Positions 1-13,793 are shown, counted from the first letter of the stretch. The stretch: 64,000 nt of DNA from Cryptomeria japonica (GCF_030272615.1 NC_081409.1:647564468-647628467); one strand, 5' to 3'. The notes: a model not told the origin generated them from the sequence alone. Numbers and translations: made by a program.

Positions 1-743
<743 letters not shown>

Positions 744-768
744 TATTAGGGGATACTCCCACATTAAA

Positions 769-785
769 GGTTCCCACTTTTGCCA
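769..785 (+). repeat. Candidate left terminal inverted repeat
   Basis: GGTTCCCACTTTTGCCA. It matches the reverse complement of 12044-12062 except for two additional T in the T run. Confidence 0.45.
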
Positions 786-825
786 ACGAAGGAAATTGGT
801 GAAAGCAGGGAGTTTATTTTTTGCG

Positions 826-957
826 GGGTTCGAACGAAATAGGCTGGTTCGTTCGAACTACCCCTCCGGGTTCAAGCGAACCCAACAGTGGTCATGGGTT
901 CGCTAGAACCACAGGTGGATTTTGGGTTTGAGCGAACCCCCCCTTCGCTCGAACCCT
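826..957. promoter_or_regulatory. Left subterminal CpG-rich palindrome cluster
   Basis: Imperfect palindromes of the type GGTTCGAACGAA and GGTTCGTTCGAAC recur several times, with the core TTCG/CGAA kept. A similar cluster is present near the other end of the putative transposon. Clusters of short subterminal repeats often serve as transposase binding sites, which is the inferred role here. Confidence 0.4.
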
Positions 958-1599
958 ATTTCAATTAGGTTTTCAAAAAAAATTTATAAATAGCGATCGT
1001 GACAGTTAAAGTGTCATTGTCAAAGTTGTCTTTTTCTGTCCAGTGGGGGTTAGATTGAACCAGTCATCAGCATCACGTCACCGTGCTTTGTCTGCAGCAG
1101 CTAGCATCTCTCATATTTCAATTTTTGACATTCGTTATTTCAGGTGCACAAAATAACCCTTTTTTTGGTTTAATAATGTCTTTTTTTATTAAATTAATAA
1201 ATAATTTGTTTGTTAATTTATTTTTTTAATTAAATAATTGTATACTTATTGTTTTTTAGCATTTTAGAAAAATGTTTGATAATTTATTTTTTTCATCATT
1301 TTAGAAAAATGTTTGATAATTTAATGTTTTGATTGAAATGTGTCAATTTGTTTTTAAGATTACATAACTGTATGTATGTATTTTTTTTCAACATTTTAAA
1401 AAATTGTTATGAAAAACATAGAAAACTAAGGTAGTAAATTAGAACTTAGAAAAACATTAGCAAAAAAAGAAAATTAGAAAAATTTCACAAACCTAAATAT
1501 AATAAATTAAACATTAGAAAAATTAATAAATTTTAATTTAAAAAAATATTAGAAAATTTAGATAACAAATTTAAACAAATTAGACAAAACAAATCCTCT
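958..1599. other. Non-coding, A/T-rich stretch inside the putative transposon
   Basis: Apart from runs of A and T, nothing is recognised. A leader or promoter for the plus-strand gene at 3683 could lie here, but no TATA box or splice signal is convincing. Confidence 0.4.
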
Positions 1600-3140
1600 A
1601 TAATGTGACCTATTTTCACATCCTATTACATGCACAACATGACCCCTTAAGACCACATATGCCCTTGATGACATTATACATTCCCTCAGGACCATAGAGG
1701 ATCGCCTATAACATCCTAGTGTACATATGACATTCCCCTTAGGATCACATAGTGTCCTAAAGGGTCATATGTGGTCCTAAGGGGTCACACATGTGTGACC
1801 CCTTAGAACCGCATATGAGCCCTTACAAAATCCTAGTGTGAACATTATACCCCTTAGTCCATCACATAGTGTCTTAAGGGGTTGTATGTGGTCCTAAGGG
1901 GTCACGCATGCATTAACACATGCGTGACCCCTTAGTAAGTCACATATGACCCCCTATAACATCCTAGTGTACATATGACATTCCCCTTACAATCACATAG
2001 TGTCCTAAGGGGTCATATGTGGTCCTAAGGGGTCACACATGTGTTATAACACATGTGCGACCCCTTAGACCCACATATGACCCCTTATAAAATCCTAGTG
2101 TGAACGACATACCCCTTAGTCCATCACATAGTGTCTTAAGGGGTCGTATGTGGTCCTAAGGGGTCACGCATGAATTAACACATGCATGACCCCTTATTAG
2201 GTCACATATGACCCCTTATAACATCCTAGTGTACATATGACATTCCCCTTAGGATCACATAGTGTCCCAAGGGGTCATATGTGGTCCTAAGGGGTCACGC
2301 ATGTGTTATAACACATGCGTGACCCCTTAGAACCGCATATGAACCCTTATAAAATCCTAGTGTGGATGACATACCCCTTAGTCCATCACATAGTGTCTTA
2401 AGGGGTCGTATGTGGTCCTAAGGGGTCACACATGCATTAACACATGCGTGACCCCTTAGTAGATCACATATGACCCCTTATAACATCCTAGTGTACATAT
2501 GACATTCCCCTTACGATCACATAGTGTCCTAAAGGGTCATATGTGGTCCTAAGGGGTCACACATGTTATAACACATGTGTGACCCCTTAGGACCACATAT
2601 GACCCCTTATAAACTCCTAGTGTGAACAACATACCCCTTAGTCCATCACATAGAGTCCTAAGGGGTCGTATGTGGTCCTAAGGGGTCACGCATGCATTAA
2701 CACATGTGTGACCCCTTAGTAGGTCACATATGACCCCTTATAACATCCTAGTGTACATATGACATTCCCCTTACGATCACATAGTGTCCTAAGGGGTCAT
2801 ATGTGGTCCTAAGGGGTCACACATGTGTTATAACACATGTGTGACCCTTTAGAACCACATATGACCCCTTATAAAATCCTAGTGTGAATGACATACCCCT
2901 TAGTCCATCACATAGTGTCCTAAGGGGTCATATGTGGTCCCAAGGGGTCACACATGCATTAACACATGCGTGACCCCTTAGAACCGCATATGACCCCTTA
3001 TAAAATCTTAGTGTGAACAACATACCCCTTAGTCCATCACATAGTGTCCTAAGGGGTCACACATGTGTGACCCCTTAGGAGGTCACATATGACCCCTTAT
3101 AACATCCTAGTGTACATATGACATTCCCCTTAAGATCACA
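1600..3140. repeat. Tandem array of palindromic ~260-bp units
   Basis: The phrase CCTAGTGTACATATGACATT starts at 1715, 1963, 2225, 2487, 2747 and 3105, so the higher-order period is 248 to 262 bp, with one longer step. Each unit contains two related half-units centred on hairpins such as GGGGTCACACATGT followed by its complement. The best, at about 2534-2612, is a nearly perfect 79-bp inverted repeat. The array should form cruciforms or long hairpins if denatured or transcribed. It has no coding capacity. Confidence 0.9.
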
Positions 3141-3488
3141 TATTATAGATTTAATAATTTTATAATCATATGGGCCCATTACAAAAATAAAATGACCTCT
3201 ATTTTTTTTAGATATGGAGTTCAATAAAAAAAAATTGTCAAAAAGTTTAGAGACTTGTTGCATTCCATGTTATATATCATGTTCTTGAATTTTTTTATGT
3301 ATTTCAAAGATTTAAATATACACATGTTAGATCTCTCTATCTCTCTGAAATATATGTTATCTCTAGATCTAAAATATATGTTATCTCTCTCTCTCTCTCT
3401 AAAATATTTTAATTTTTTATGTATTCTTGAAGATTTAAATTTTTGAAAATGAAAATGATCTCTCTTCGTGTCATGAAGATTTATATGT

Positions 3489-3492
<4 letters not shown>

Positions 3493-3573
<81 letters not shown>
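3493..3573. repeat. (TC)n microsatellite
   Basis: About 40 uninterrupted TC units shortly upstream of the plus-strand gene at 3683. Shorter TCTC runs occur from 3330 onward. Confidence 0.97.
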
Positions 3574-3576
<3 letters not shown>

Positions 3577-3682
3577 TCTCTGCAATTTAACTGATTTTAA
3601 TTTTTAATGTTTTAAATCGAATGCACTTCATGTGTGTGTGTGCTTACGTATTTATTTTAACTTTATGACATATACCTAGATA

Positions 3683-5188
3683 GATGGCATCCTAGGATAT
3701 ACCTTCGCAGGCTTCTGATCAGGATCTACCTACGTAGGCTCCTGATCAGGATCTACCTATGCAGGCTCCTGATCAGGAGCCACACATTGATGATGTTGAT
3801 CCTCCACAGAAAGATCCCCCATTGCCCGACATTGCTACTATTTTTCAGTACAGTGATCGTGAGTTGCATAGGTTGAGGGTCATATTAGATGACCCCCGTA
3901 CTGATGGCGTGTACAAGAGTACATGCACATCCATTTTTGAAAGTTTGCAGACATTGAGGGACCACTTAGTTTCTCACACTTCATTCTCTCTTGAGGTTAT
4001 AGAGGATATATATAGACAGTTGAGGAGTGAGGTGAGGGGTCCTCATTCTTTTGCTGATGTGGTGAGGGTGGTCTCGAAGGAGACCATCAAGGAGAGATGC
4101 TTTCCATGATATCAGGAGAAGAGTAAGGTGAGGGGATATCAAGTCACGAGATGTATTGACCCACAGGTTGCATCATTGATTTACCCACGCTTCTTAGCTA
4201 CCATGGTCGTTATCCTAATAATGACCAGATACCTTTATACTTTGCACAACAGGTATTTGCTGAGGTTCGTTGTCAGATGAAACCAAAATACCTTGATATT
4301 CCAGGATATTATGGACAGGGGAGGAGCAAGATTGCTGATAGAGATGTATATCGTAGGCGTGATAGAGCTCCACCTAGACACAGGGACCTTGTTGGTCAAA
4401 GATTTCCTGCAGTAGTCCCAACCATGGCCCCCATAGTAGATCATGTTGTGATTTCTTCTCAAAGAGAAGCAATTGATAGGATTGGACAGATTGCATCAGC
4501 ATTAGCCACCATATCATCTGACAAGCTGGGCAAATATATGATGAGTCAACCACATTCGTGATCATCCATAGATCATGAATCTTCTAGTCATGGGGGGGCT
4601 TTAGATTCAGATGATCAGTATATTACTATTGGCATCCCCTCCCCAGATGAGGTAGCAGCTATAGTCAAAGGTAGTAGACATGTACAGATGTCACAGTATT
4701 TAGCCAAGGACCTACTACATGCTTATAGTTTTATTTCATCTCGACTTGGGATACCTTTGGTTGATGTTAGAGAGGATATTCTCAAAGATGGTCAGGCTAC
4801 AATGACATCGATGCATACCCCGAGGCAATCACAACATTCTCATCACTCTACGCATGCTCCAGGCACTGACCCACCTACAAATCACTCTGTTGCTGCAGAG
4901 GAGGAGCTACGAGCTGATCAGGTCCATATCATAGATGAGGGCCGCTTGGATTCATTTGAGGAGGAGATACGAGCTGATCAGGTCCATATCACAGATGAGG
5001 GTTTGGACTCATTTGAGGAGCAGCTGCAAGATTTGAGCCATACTGGGTTTATGGACATGCTACTACAGTCAAACACTTCATCCATGATGCCCAGTCATCT
5101 AGTTAGCCCCTTGCACTCCTCAGTGATACGTACAACTAGAGAAAGATATGCAGGGACGAGTGATGTTGTTGATATGATCACAGGATAG
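3683..5188 (+). pseudogene. Unknown accessory gene of the putative transposon, broken
   Basis: I do not recognise this protein. It starts with ATG at 3683 and a triple repeat of about seven residues rich in Q, A, P and D. Two glutamine codons there read TAG. A charged segment follows to 4108. After a stop and a frame change (a lost intron or a frameshift), reading continues from about 4170 with YHGRYPNNDQIPLYFAQQVF, then an RRRDR-rich basic stretch near 4340 and a segment ending at 4561. One TGA (from CGA or similar) interrupts before the final part. The C-terminal part has a tandem duplication of about 20 residues (around 4906-5015, core EIRADQVHITDEG) followed by an acidic tail, with the stop at 5188. 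Its end faces the end of the transposase gene, which suggests a second gene of the same element. A DNA-binding or accessory role is guesswork. Confidence 0.45.
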
Positions 5189-5384
5189 GATCAGACTATA
5201 CAGCCTACTCCTGATACACAGGTATGTACATGTACATGTGCGTTTAAATTTTTAGAAGATATGTATACATGTTGTAATGTAGGATATATATATATAGATC
5301 ATGTTTAATAAATAATGTAGTTCTAAGTTTTAATCTGTAGATCATTTAAATTGATCGTGGACTAATCCTTAAATACACACACAC

Positions 5385-5493
<109 letters not shown>

Positions 5494-5864
5494 GTGTATG
5501 TATAATAGTTAGCTCATGTCACTCCTTCCTTGAGCTCTGAGCGTGTGCGTAGGAGAGATTCTTTAGATGTTGTCAGTGGATAGGTTAGTTATGGTTTTTG
5601 GTACATATATGTACATGTATGTATACATGCAAGTTACAATTTATATTTAAATTTTTATTTAACTCTACTTGGATTTGATGTACATGTGTCTAGAGAGATA
5701 GATATATTGTATTTAATATTTAAATAAATTCTACTTTTGCAAGGGTCTATTGGACATCTAGACTCTCACCAGGAGTCTCCCTCAGATGGTTGCTCAGTTC
5801 GTGGCCAACATGATCCCTGTTGATTTGCTCTAGACTTTATAGCTCATTTACATTTATCTTTTTA

Positions 5865-6500
5865 TAGACTTTCATATTATATATATATATTCATGCACGT
5901 ACATGAAGTTTAGACTAGATTATACTTTATACCTAGTTTGTGTTTGATCAAATTATATATATTTCATGCATGTATGGAGTTTAGACTAGATTATACTTTA
6001 TACCTTGTTTGTGTTTGATCAGATTATATATATTTCATGCATGTATGCAGTTTAGACTAGATTATACTTTATACTTGGTTTGTGTTTTATATGGATTATA
6101 TATATTTCATGCATCATGTATGAAGTTTAGACTAGATTATATTCTTTATACCTCATTTACATTTTTGATAAGATTGTATATTTCATGCATGTATGAAGTT
6201 TAGACTAGATTATACTTTATACCTAGTTGTGTTTGATCAGATTATATATATTTCATGCATGTATGCAGTTTAGACTAGATTATACTTTATACCTAGTTTG
6301 TGTTTGATAAGATTATATATATTTTCATGCATCATGTATGAAGTTTAGACTAGATTATATTCTTTATACCTCGTTTACATGTTTGATCAAATTGTATATT
6401 TCATGCATGTATGAAGTTTAGACTAGATTATACTTTATACCTCCATTGTGTTTGATCGAATTATATATATTTCTTGCATCAGGTAATATGAATTTTAGAC
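5865..6500. repeat. 73-bp minisatellite, about 9 copies
   Basis: The phrase TAGACTAGATTATA begins at 5911, 5982, 6053, 6128, 6201, 6271, 6346 and 6419, with a decayed copy at 6496. The period is therefore 70 to 77 bp. Each unit ends in TTTCATGCATGTATG. It fills the gap between the two convergent genes of the putative transposon. Confidence 0.9.
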
Positions 6501-6950
6501 TAGAGATTATATATTTCATGCACATGTACATGTTAGATTATATATTGCATGTGCACATGTACATACATGTTAGATTATATATGTACTTTATGTTCGATGG
6601 ACTGGAGTGGATTATATATATATATCACATGCACATGTTAGAAATACTTATGTGTACACTTTATATATATATATATATATGATCAAGAATGCACATGTTC
6701 AAGCTAAAACTTTAAATTTTAAACTACATGTAACACGTATGTACATACAATAGATATGCATTAAAATCTAAAAGAACATGTTCAAACAAAAGAGTATATC
6801 CACTCCAATGAACAATATAAAAATCACACTTGAACTAATTAATATCAAATGAACAAACTAAACTTAATAGGTCATGTACTAAATAGTTCACATGGTATGT
6901 ACTAAATAGTTAAAAAAATTCTAAGTTACATGCCATTTTTAAGGAAATAT

Positions 6951-9548
6951 TTACATGTACGCAACATTTTTTAAGGAAATATAAATATAAATATATATAT
7001 ATATATACATGTGTACGTCATATGTACCTTTTTTAATCAATCCTAAAATATGATCATAATCACCAGAAATCAAAGGAATGTCTTCAAAGTTTTCATCCTC
7101 ATTTGAATCCGCGTATGTGTCAGAAACATCTAGGGGCACCAATTTCCATTCACTAACATATCCAAGCTCTTGGTTCTTGCAATCAACATAGTTTTTGAAA
7201 ATGCAATCAGAACAAAAACATGAATAATCCCTAGTGTATAATGTCCATGGGCGATTATCTGTACTCATGACACAATGCAAAGATCTTGTCCTCTCCACGC
7301 TCTTGCATCCATGCATTGATCTTCTATCCACATCTGCAAAATGTACATGTGTACAAGAACATGTACATGTAGATCAAGTTGTTAAATTGAAATATTTGAA
7401 CTAGGAACATTTTTGAAAAAATTAAAAAAAATTAAATAAAACACTCAAAGAGAACACGTATCGGTTATCTCCCAAAACACTCTATATGGAATGGGTCTGT
7501 ATGTTATCGATGATGATTCCCCAAGATAATTAGGTTTCTCAAAGTGTTTCTTACACCATTCAACAACATCATGTGCATCTTCTATAGATATCCTGTGTAC
7601 TTTATTTGATACTTTCTTAGAGCACGTTTGATACAAGCTCCTGCACCATCATGTTCACCCTTTCCATGACCACTCTAAAAAAAACTCCAAACATTTGGTA
7701 TTTTGTCATTTTGATGATATCTACATAGTGCATAAAATGGCCTCGAAGATTTGAATTGTGTCGCACATCCATCAGACCAAACAAAATGTTTAACTATTGT
7801 TATGCCTCTATCTTTCAAATATTCAAAAAACTTCTTAAAGCAATGTTGTACAAAAAGTGTGTCATGCTCCTTATCATCACTGATATAGAAGTGGTACTCC
7901 TTCTTAATGACACAATTTTCAAATGTACTATCAACACCATCCAAATTCATCTGTGCATGTCGATAACACACATGCACCAAAATAGTGATTTGCTTTGAAA
8001 AGTAATACTATGATTGAATCTCTTTTTGATGTGCAAAAGAGTAATTCTCTTTGAAGTCCACTACAGATAGAATAGTTCCAAGTGGGAAAGTGTCTCTTAA
8101 TCTTTTAAATTGTTCTGCTTGCCACTTGGAAAAAAAACCATGGCATATGTATGGTTTTATCAACTTACAAAAAAATTTCATAAATGTTCCAATAGGTATT
8201 TCCTCTTCTACATAATCTAGCCTTGTAGATTCCTTTTCAAATTTTGTTTCAAGTTTTTTGTACTTGTAACTCTTGCAATTTACCATCTTCCTCATGTAAG
8301 TATCTTCATCTCTCAAAGGCAATTTAGCCAGTCCCCGCATGTTCCACAAATTCTTCTTGTGCAATTTATTTGACCGGTTGCATTATCATATGATTTATCA
8401 CATAAGATGGATGCTATGAATTGACTTGTTCATTTAGGAGGAGCATTTTCATAACCATCACTATCTTCTCTAATCTTTCGAAACACCTGATAGTACAAGT
8501 CAAATTCGATGTGATAACAACAACAACAAGTTTCGAAAACTTTGTTTAACTTCACATAATATAACCTTAATCATTCAAACATGGTTTGTCCAATCTTTAT
8601 ATGAGGGTTTGTTTTAGTAAACAACACATACAATTCATGTTTTGCTGTGTCTATCCAATGTTTTACATGGAGCTCATAACGATCAGGACCAATCCTTTGC
8701 TTGATAACATCTCTACTGTTTGATGAAGGATGAGTATTATCATTCCAAAAACTTGTCACAAAGTTCCTAACAACATCTTCAATTCTATCAGAATGAGGAT
8801 CTCTACACATAATTTCCCAATCCCTTTCTGAGGTAGTATCATCCAAACTCTTTCTCCTTTTAACATATTTAGATATTGTTCTTCTACTAAAACCAAACTT
8901 AGATGACAGTGAAGAGATTTGTCTTTTTTGAGGCAATCGTTCATTTACTAAAGATGTCAACATCACTCTTCTTGAAATGGTCTTATCTACTATTCGAGAT
9001 TTTTTACCAATGTTCACCAAACCTTTCTTAACATTATCAACAATAGATTTTTGTAGCTGAGAAGTTTTCCTCTTTTGACTTTTTGTATCTATACCCAACA
9101 ATTTCAGTGGATCTATTAAGTCTTTACGAGTAAGTACAATTGACAACAATTGAGCTTTTTCTAGTGTAGTATCAAGATTGTTGAAATGAGACATTATTTC
9201 TTTTGCACTTTTATTCATTGACCTCCTTTTAGTATGTCTAGGTTCTTCACTAAGATGTTTCAACTCATCCACATCCATTTCAAGTAAATGATCTAAATTT
9301 TTATAAGAAATATTTCTCTTCACCTGTTTAGCTAGATCCACAATATGCTCATCCATATCAGTGGTAGGAGGTAAGGAGCCTGACCCCTCTCCTTCAACCT
9401 CCATTGGTTCAACTTGGACAATCTCCTCCCTATTTTCATCAACTATACTGTGTTCTTCAACAGGTTCGTTTGCCTCGACTCCCGCTTCAGAACTCCCTTC
9501 TTCTCGAGCCCATTCTGCACATAATTTAAGAGTTGGTGTAAGGTTCAA
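6951..9548 (-). pseudogene. DDE-type transposase, intron-containing and degraded
   Basis: Read from 9548 downward. It has an acidic N-terminal region, then a helix-turn-helix-like stretch (LSSKFGFSRRTISKYVKRRK, around 8855-8915). A Cys-rich patch with CCCCYH follows near 8520. The catalytic part has VVDFKENY near 8050, WSDGCATQFKS near 7760, and GHGKGEHDGAGACIKR around 7635-7680. The tail has a CFCSDC motif near 7210. Invertebrate and plant transposase-like proteins share this motif order (D, SDG..QFK, GHGKG.DG.G..K). I cannot give the superfamily name with confidence. Damage includes TAG at about 8008 (from CAG), TAG just before GHGKG, and a one-base slip near 7635. A spliced C-terminal exon is likely, because TTTTGCAG precedes the segment starting near 7335. 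Another acceptor-like site (TTATGTGCAG) lies near 9518, so the true first exon is probably further upstream. Confidence 0.6.
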
Positions 9549-11102
9549 ATTAATAGATTATTCAATTAGGTTTAAGAATAGGGGTGAATTTGGCTTAAAG
9601 CTTTGTGTTAAAATTAGGGTTCAATTTGGTTTATTAAATTTAATTACTTTCATGACCTTAGTGCTATAACTCTAATTAAATTAGGTTTAGGTTTAAAGTT
9701 CAATTTGTTCTGAGGTTAGGATTAGGGCTCAAATTTATTTAGTGTGCAAGTAGGTTTAGAGTTAGAGTTAAATTTTGTTCAATAATTAATATTTCAATAA
9801 GATGATAATTATTTTAATAAATTTTTTTCTGATGTTTAATTCTAGATTTACACATGAAGAATTATAATTAGTTTATTATTATAGTTTAATTTATGTTATT
9901 CCTTACGTATAGTGTTAAGGTTAAATTTTGTTTTGCGCTAATATAACAAATGAACATAAACATATAAAGTAGAAAAATATTGATGAGTTATTTTGAAAAC
10001 CTCAATCTCTCACTAATAACACATAAAATGAAATTTTGATAAATTAGAAATTCCAATTTTAAAAATTAAAAGTACAAATATTTTGATGCATGCATACGAT
10101 AAAGGTGACCTCATATTAATTTGTTATGTCATAACAGGTGGACTATAATTTGTCACATGTGTATTTAAGACCTATTATTGCATAATAGACCTCTTAATCT
10201 GAAATGTTTTTGCATACATGAAGTCATATAAATGGAACCTAAATTATGACATGTAATAGGTTCTAAATTTATGTCACATGTAAGACCTATAATCAATGTA
10301 ATAGTCCTAATTTATCACAAAATAGGCCTTATTATTAAAATTAATATGACCACCTATGCAAAAACATTTCACATTAATATACTTGAGTCCCCTTAAGACA
10401 GATATATTATGTGATATTAAAGGACCCATCACATGAAATTAAGTACATGTCTTAAATATTCAATATATAAGTTAGAACCTAAATTATGACATAATAGGTC
10501 TTATTAATTTTATGACTTAATAGGTCTTATCTATTATAAATGGACTTAATTATATAGGAGAAAAATGCAATTACACAACAAGCAAGTTAAGGAAATTTGA
10601 AATTTGCAAATACACATATTATCTCAAATTAAATATGCTTTCCAATTAAAATGAGATTATTTTTAATCCTACTATTTCCAATTAAATTTATTAAGATTTT
10701 TTAAATTAATTTTCATTAAAAATATTAGATAAAAAATATTCAACTAATTAATACTAACAAATAAACACTTTTTTTGGTACGTAATACATATAAAATTAAA
10801 TAGAAATAAAAATAAAAATACATAATTGCATCATGATATCTTTGTCTTCTTTGTTCTTGATATCTTTCTTCCATTTTGGGAGAATAATTCCTTGAAGTCT
10901 TATTTTGCCTTCTCTCCTTGTTCCCCATGCTTTTAAAAAAACCTTCAAATATCTTCAAATTATTGCCCTCAAAATAATTTTCAAATGTCTTCTCTCATCC
11001 AAAAATGTAAATTATTTTAATCATTTGTGTGATAAAAAATGAAAAAAACTATGGACATTTATACGACTCCACTTAAATGAAAAAAAAAATTGCATCGGTC
11101 AG
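9549..11102. other. Non-coding 5' side of the transposase gene
   Basis: 9560-9780 contains many loose variants of TTAGGGTT and TAGGTTTA, like degenerate telobox motifs, but no true telomere array. 10100-10560 repeats short phrases such as ATAATAGGTC and its complement, giving weak hairpins. The promoter of the minus-strand transposase should lie in this interval. No specific box can be named. Confidence 0.4.
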
Positions 11103-11270
11103 GGTTCGAACGAAACCCGATAGTTAAAAATGGTCGGGTTCATTCGAACCTGACCGTTACAAAAAAGTACGGGCCAAAATTAAGCATGTGGGTTTGAGCG
11201 AATGGGGGTTCGCTCGGACCCCTTATGGTTCGAGTGAACCCAATTCACTCGAACCAGTGTCCATTCGAAT
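11103..11270. promoter_or_regulatory. Right subterminal CpG-rich palindrome cluster
   Basis: It repeats GGTTCGAACGAAACC, GGGTTCATTCGAACC and GGTTCGAGTGAACC, matching the cluster at 826-957 in motif and in the following GGGTTTGAGCGAA phrase. The role as a transposase-binding region is inferred. Confidence 0.4.
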
Positions 11271-12043
11271 CATGTTGTTAGAGGTTTCTCCAAAAAAAAT
11301 CAGTTCTGAAGAATTTATGACTTCGGAGCTCTGGTTCAAAGCATGAATGAAATAATCTTGATAACCCAGAGATATTAGATGGTAGTACTTGGAGCAAGCT
11401 TTCCAACAAGTATAATTTTGTTATATTTTGAATTTATTATGTTCTTGTTTTTAAAATTTTATGGAATATTGTTTTTTCACCAAACATGAACTTCTCTGTT
11501 CAACGCATTGGGAAAAATAGGAAACTAATTCAAAAAAATTGTGAAAAATATCTAAGGCCCAGGTATTGATGTCTTCTTTCTAACAAAAAAAATAAAATTG
11601 AATTTAGATATATATAGAACAAGTTATGTGTTAAAACTTAAACCTATGTCTGAATTATGACTAGTCGGACTTCAAAACTTTATAAAATGAAAAATATTGA
11701 ACATATCACTATCAAATTAATTGAAAACCCTGGATATTGATGTTACAAACCAAAATTTGAAAGAATTGAGTTTTCATCATTTATAGAAAAAAAAAAGTTA
11801 TGTGTTTTGGGAGGCACATCACTCTTAAAAAATGTAGTTTGTTGTAAAAAACTACTTTTCAAGGGAGATGGAAATTTTTTTTAAAAAATCCTTCAAAAGA
11901 ATTTGAAAAAAATGTATATAGAATCTACAAACAAAATTCTACAAATCACTAATTTACATCATCTTCAAATTTTTAATAGTTTAAAAGTTATAGTTCTCGG
12001 AAGTTGAAGATTATTTTAAAAATGTTCATCTCAGTGTCAAAAG
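11271..12043. other. AT-rich sequence inside the right end of the putative transposon
   Basis: No open frame with recognisable similarity and no tandem repeat was seen. Confidence 0.45.
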
Positions 12044-12062
12044 TGGCAAAAAAGTGGGAACC
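12044..12062 (-). repeat. Candidate right terminal inverted repeat
   Basis: Complement of the 769-785 sequence with a longer T run (A run as written on the plus strand). Confidence 0.45.
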
Positions 12063-12729
12063 ATTATTCTGAGTTCACCCTAGGTAGATAGACAAATTTG
12101 AATTAGTTTGTCAATTTTATGTGATCTTGCTTCCTTTGTTGTACCTTCGAGATTATGTGACCATGTAAGATGTCTTTTGTTAAAAGTTGGTTTTGAAGTC
12201 TTGAACATCCAAGAATATATAGTCTTTGGCATAAAGACACATTTGAGATAATTAAGTATAAGGTTGCACTAGTAGTTGTATAACATATGTTATGAGGGTA
12301 AGAATTTTCTGTCATCATGGTTGCCTTGTTATTTGTCGATTAAAAGTATACCTAGTAGTTTGGAAATCTTAATGGGTTGATAAAAGTCTGAGGAAGGAAG
12401 TAGATTTAGTTGGTTGGAATTTTTGGAAATAAAAAGGAAGTTGAATGATGGGTTCTCATAGATCAAGGAAATTTTATCTACCGTGGTTACTATAAGGTCA
12501 AACTTGAGATAGCAATAGTTGTGGAATCACTTGGAAGCAAAACGTTATCTAATGGTTAAGCAAGTTTTGGAAGTAGATATTATGGATCATAGATTTGATA
12601 GATTTGAGATAAGGACTTGAGGGTAGTTAATAATGTCAATGAAGGATGTACTCACTTAGAGGTGAAAACTTGAGGAAGTTAATATTGCACCTTATTTAGA
12701 ACATTTGGAAATATCAAGTTATTCTAAAG

Positions 12730-13793
12730 ATTGTTGATAAAGATGTGACGAAACTAAGAACTTTGGAAAAGGTAGTTGAGTATGTGGCACAATGTTTAGC
12801 GAGTGAAAGTTGAGCATGATTGTCTAATGGGAAGTTTTTGTATCACAACCATAAACCTAAGTATAGGTGGCAAGAAATCAATATGAAATTTATTCAAGAA
12901 TTGTTTTTGAGTAAGAACAAGCATGATATCATAGTTGGTTATTGTCAACAGATTGACAGAGATTGCACATTTCATACTTGGACATATTTAAAGATGAATC
13001 ATTGAATCTTGTGAAGAAATGTATTCATTCAACTTATCGATTGCATCAAATAAGTTAATAGGAATGTGCGGATGACATTTTGGTCTTGGACAATATTGAA
13101 TACATCTTTGGGAACTAGATGGAATTTTAGTCGGCATGACATCTTTAGATAGATGACCACATAGAAAAGAGTTAATCAGGTACTGGAGGATTCTTTTGGG
13201 TGTATTGCATGGATTAGAAATACAGGTGGAAGAAGTATTTGCCTTTGGATTGAGTTTACATAGAACAAAATATTTTCATGCATCTTTAAGGAATGACACC
13301 CATTAAGATTCTCTATGACGGAAATGACAAACATTTGTAAGTTGGGATAGAATAAAAATAGGATCATCATTGGTTCAAATATACTTAAGGAAATATATGA
13401 GCAAATGAAATTGATCAAGAATATATTGAAAGAGATAGTCGATAGACAAGCTATGATAATAGAAACAAGAATGATATTTGTTACTGAAGATGAAATTCTT
13501 TTGAGGGAGAAGCCTCATAAGAGCTCTATTTTATCGAGGAAATCAACAAAGTTGGTAGCAAGATACATGGGACCCTTCAATCTGCTAAAGGTTATGAATC
13601 CAATTGCTTATGGGTATAGGATCTAGGAATGGTGCTAGTGGAGCACATCCAAATTCTTGATCAGTGTAGTGTTAAGATACATAGCAGAGATTTCACTCAG
13701 TATTAGGTCCAGTGGGACCAATATTCTGATGATAGTGCTACTTGGGAGGATGATAAGATGATGGACTGTCATATTCCTCTTTTGATTTCTTAG
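12730..13793 (+). pseudogene. Ty3/gypsy chromovirus integrase end with chromodomain, decayed
   Basis: The frame around 12775-13005 aligns with the zinc-finger-to-catalytic-core part of a chromovirus integrase (KYRWQEINMKFIQEL is a decayed form of the W-E-I-x-M-D-F-I motif). The integrase C-terminal module is visible at 13552-13625 (KLVARYMGPFNLLKV). It is followed, across stops and frame changes, by a chromodomain tail with VQWDQ and ATWED near 13710-13750, ending at 13791-13793. A polypurine tract and an LTR start follow in the same orientation. Everything upstream of 12730 that might belong to this element is too eroded to read. The last 450 bp recur at 30127-30575 with shared stop codons and frame breaks. 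Confidence 0.7.

Noticed and set aside
1600-3140. CRISPR-like array of repeats and spacers
   Set aside because: The repeats are contiguous palindromic units without unique spacers, in eukaryotic DNA.
9560-9780. Interstitial telomere array
   Set aside because: Only loose TTAGGGTT/TAGGTTTA variants without a regular 7-bp period.
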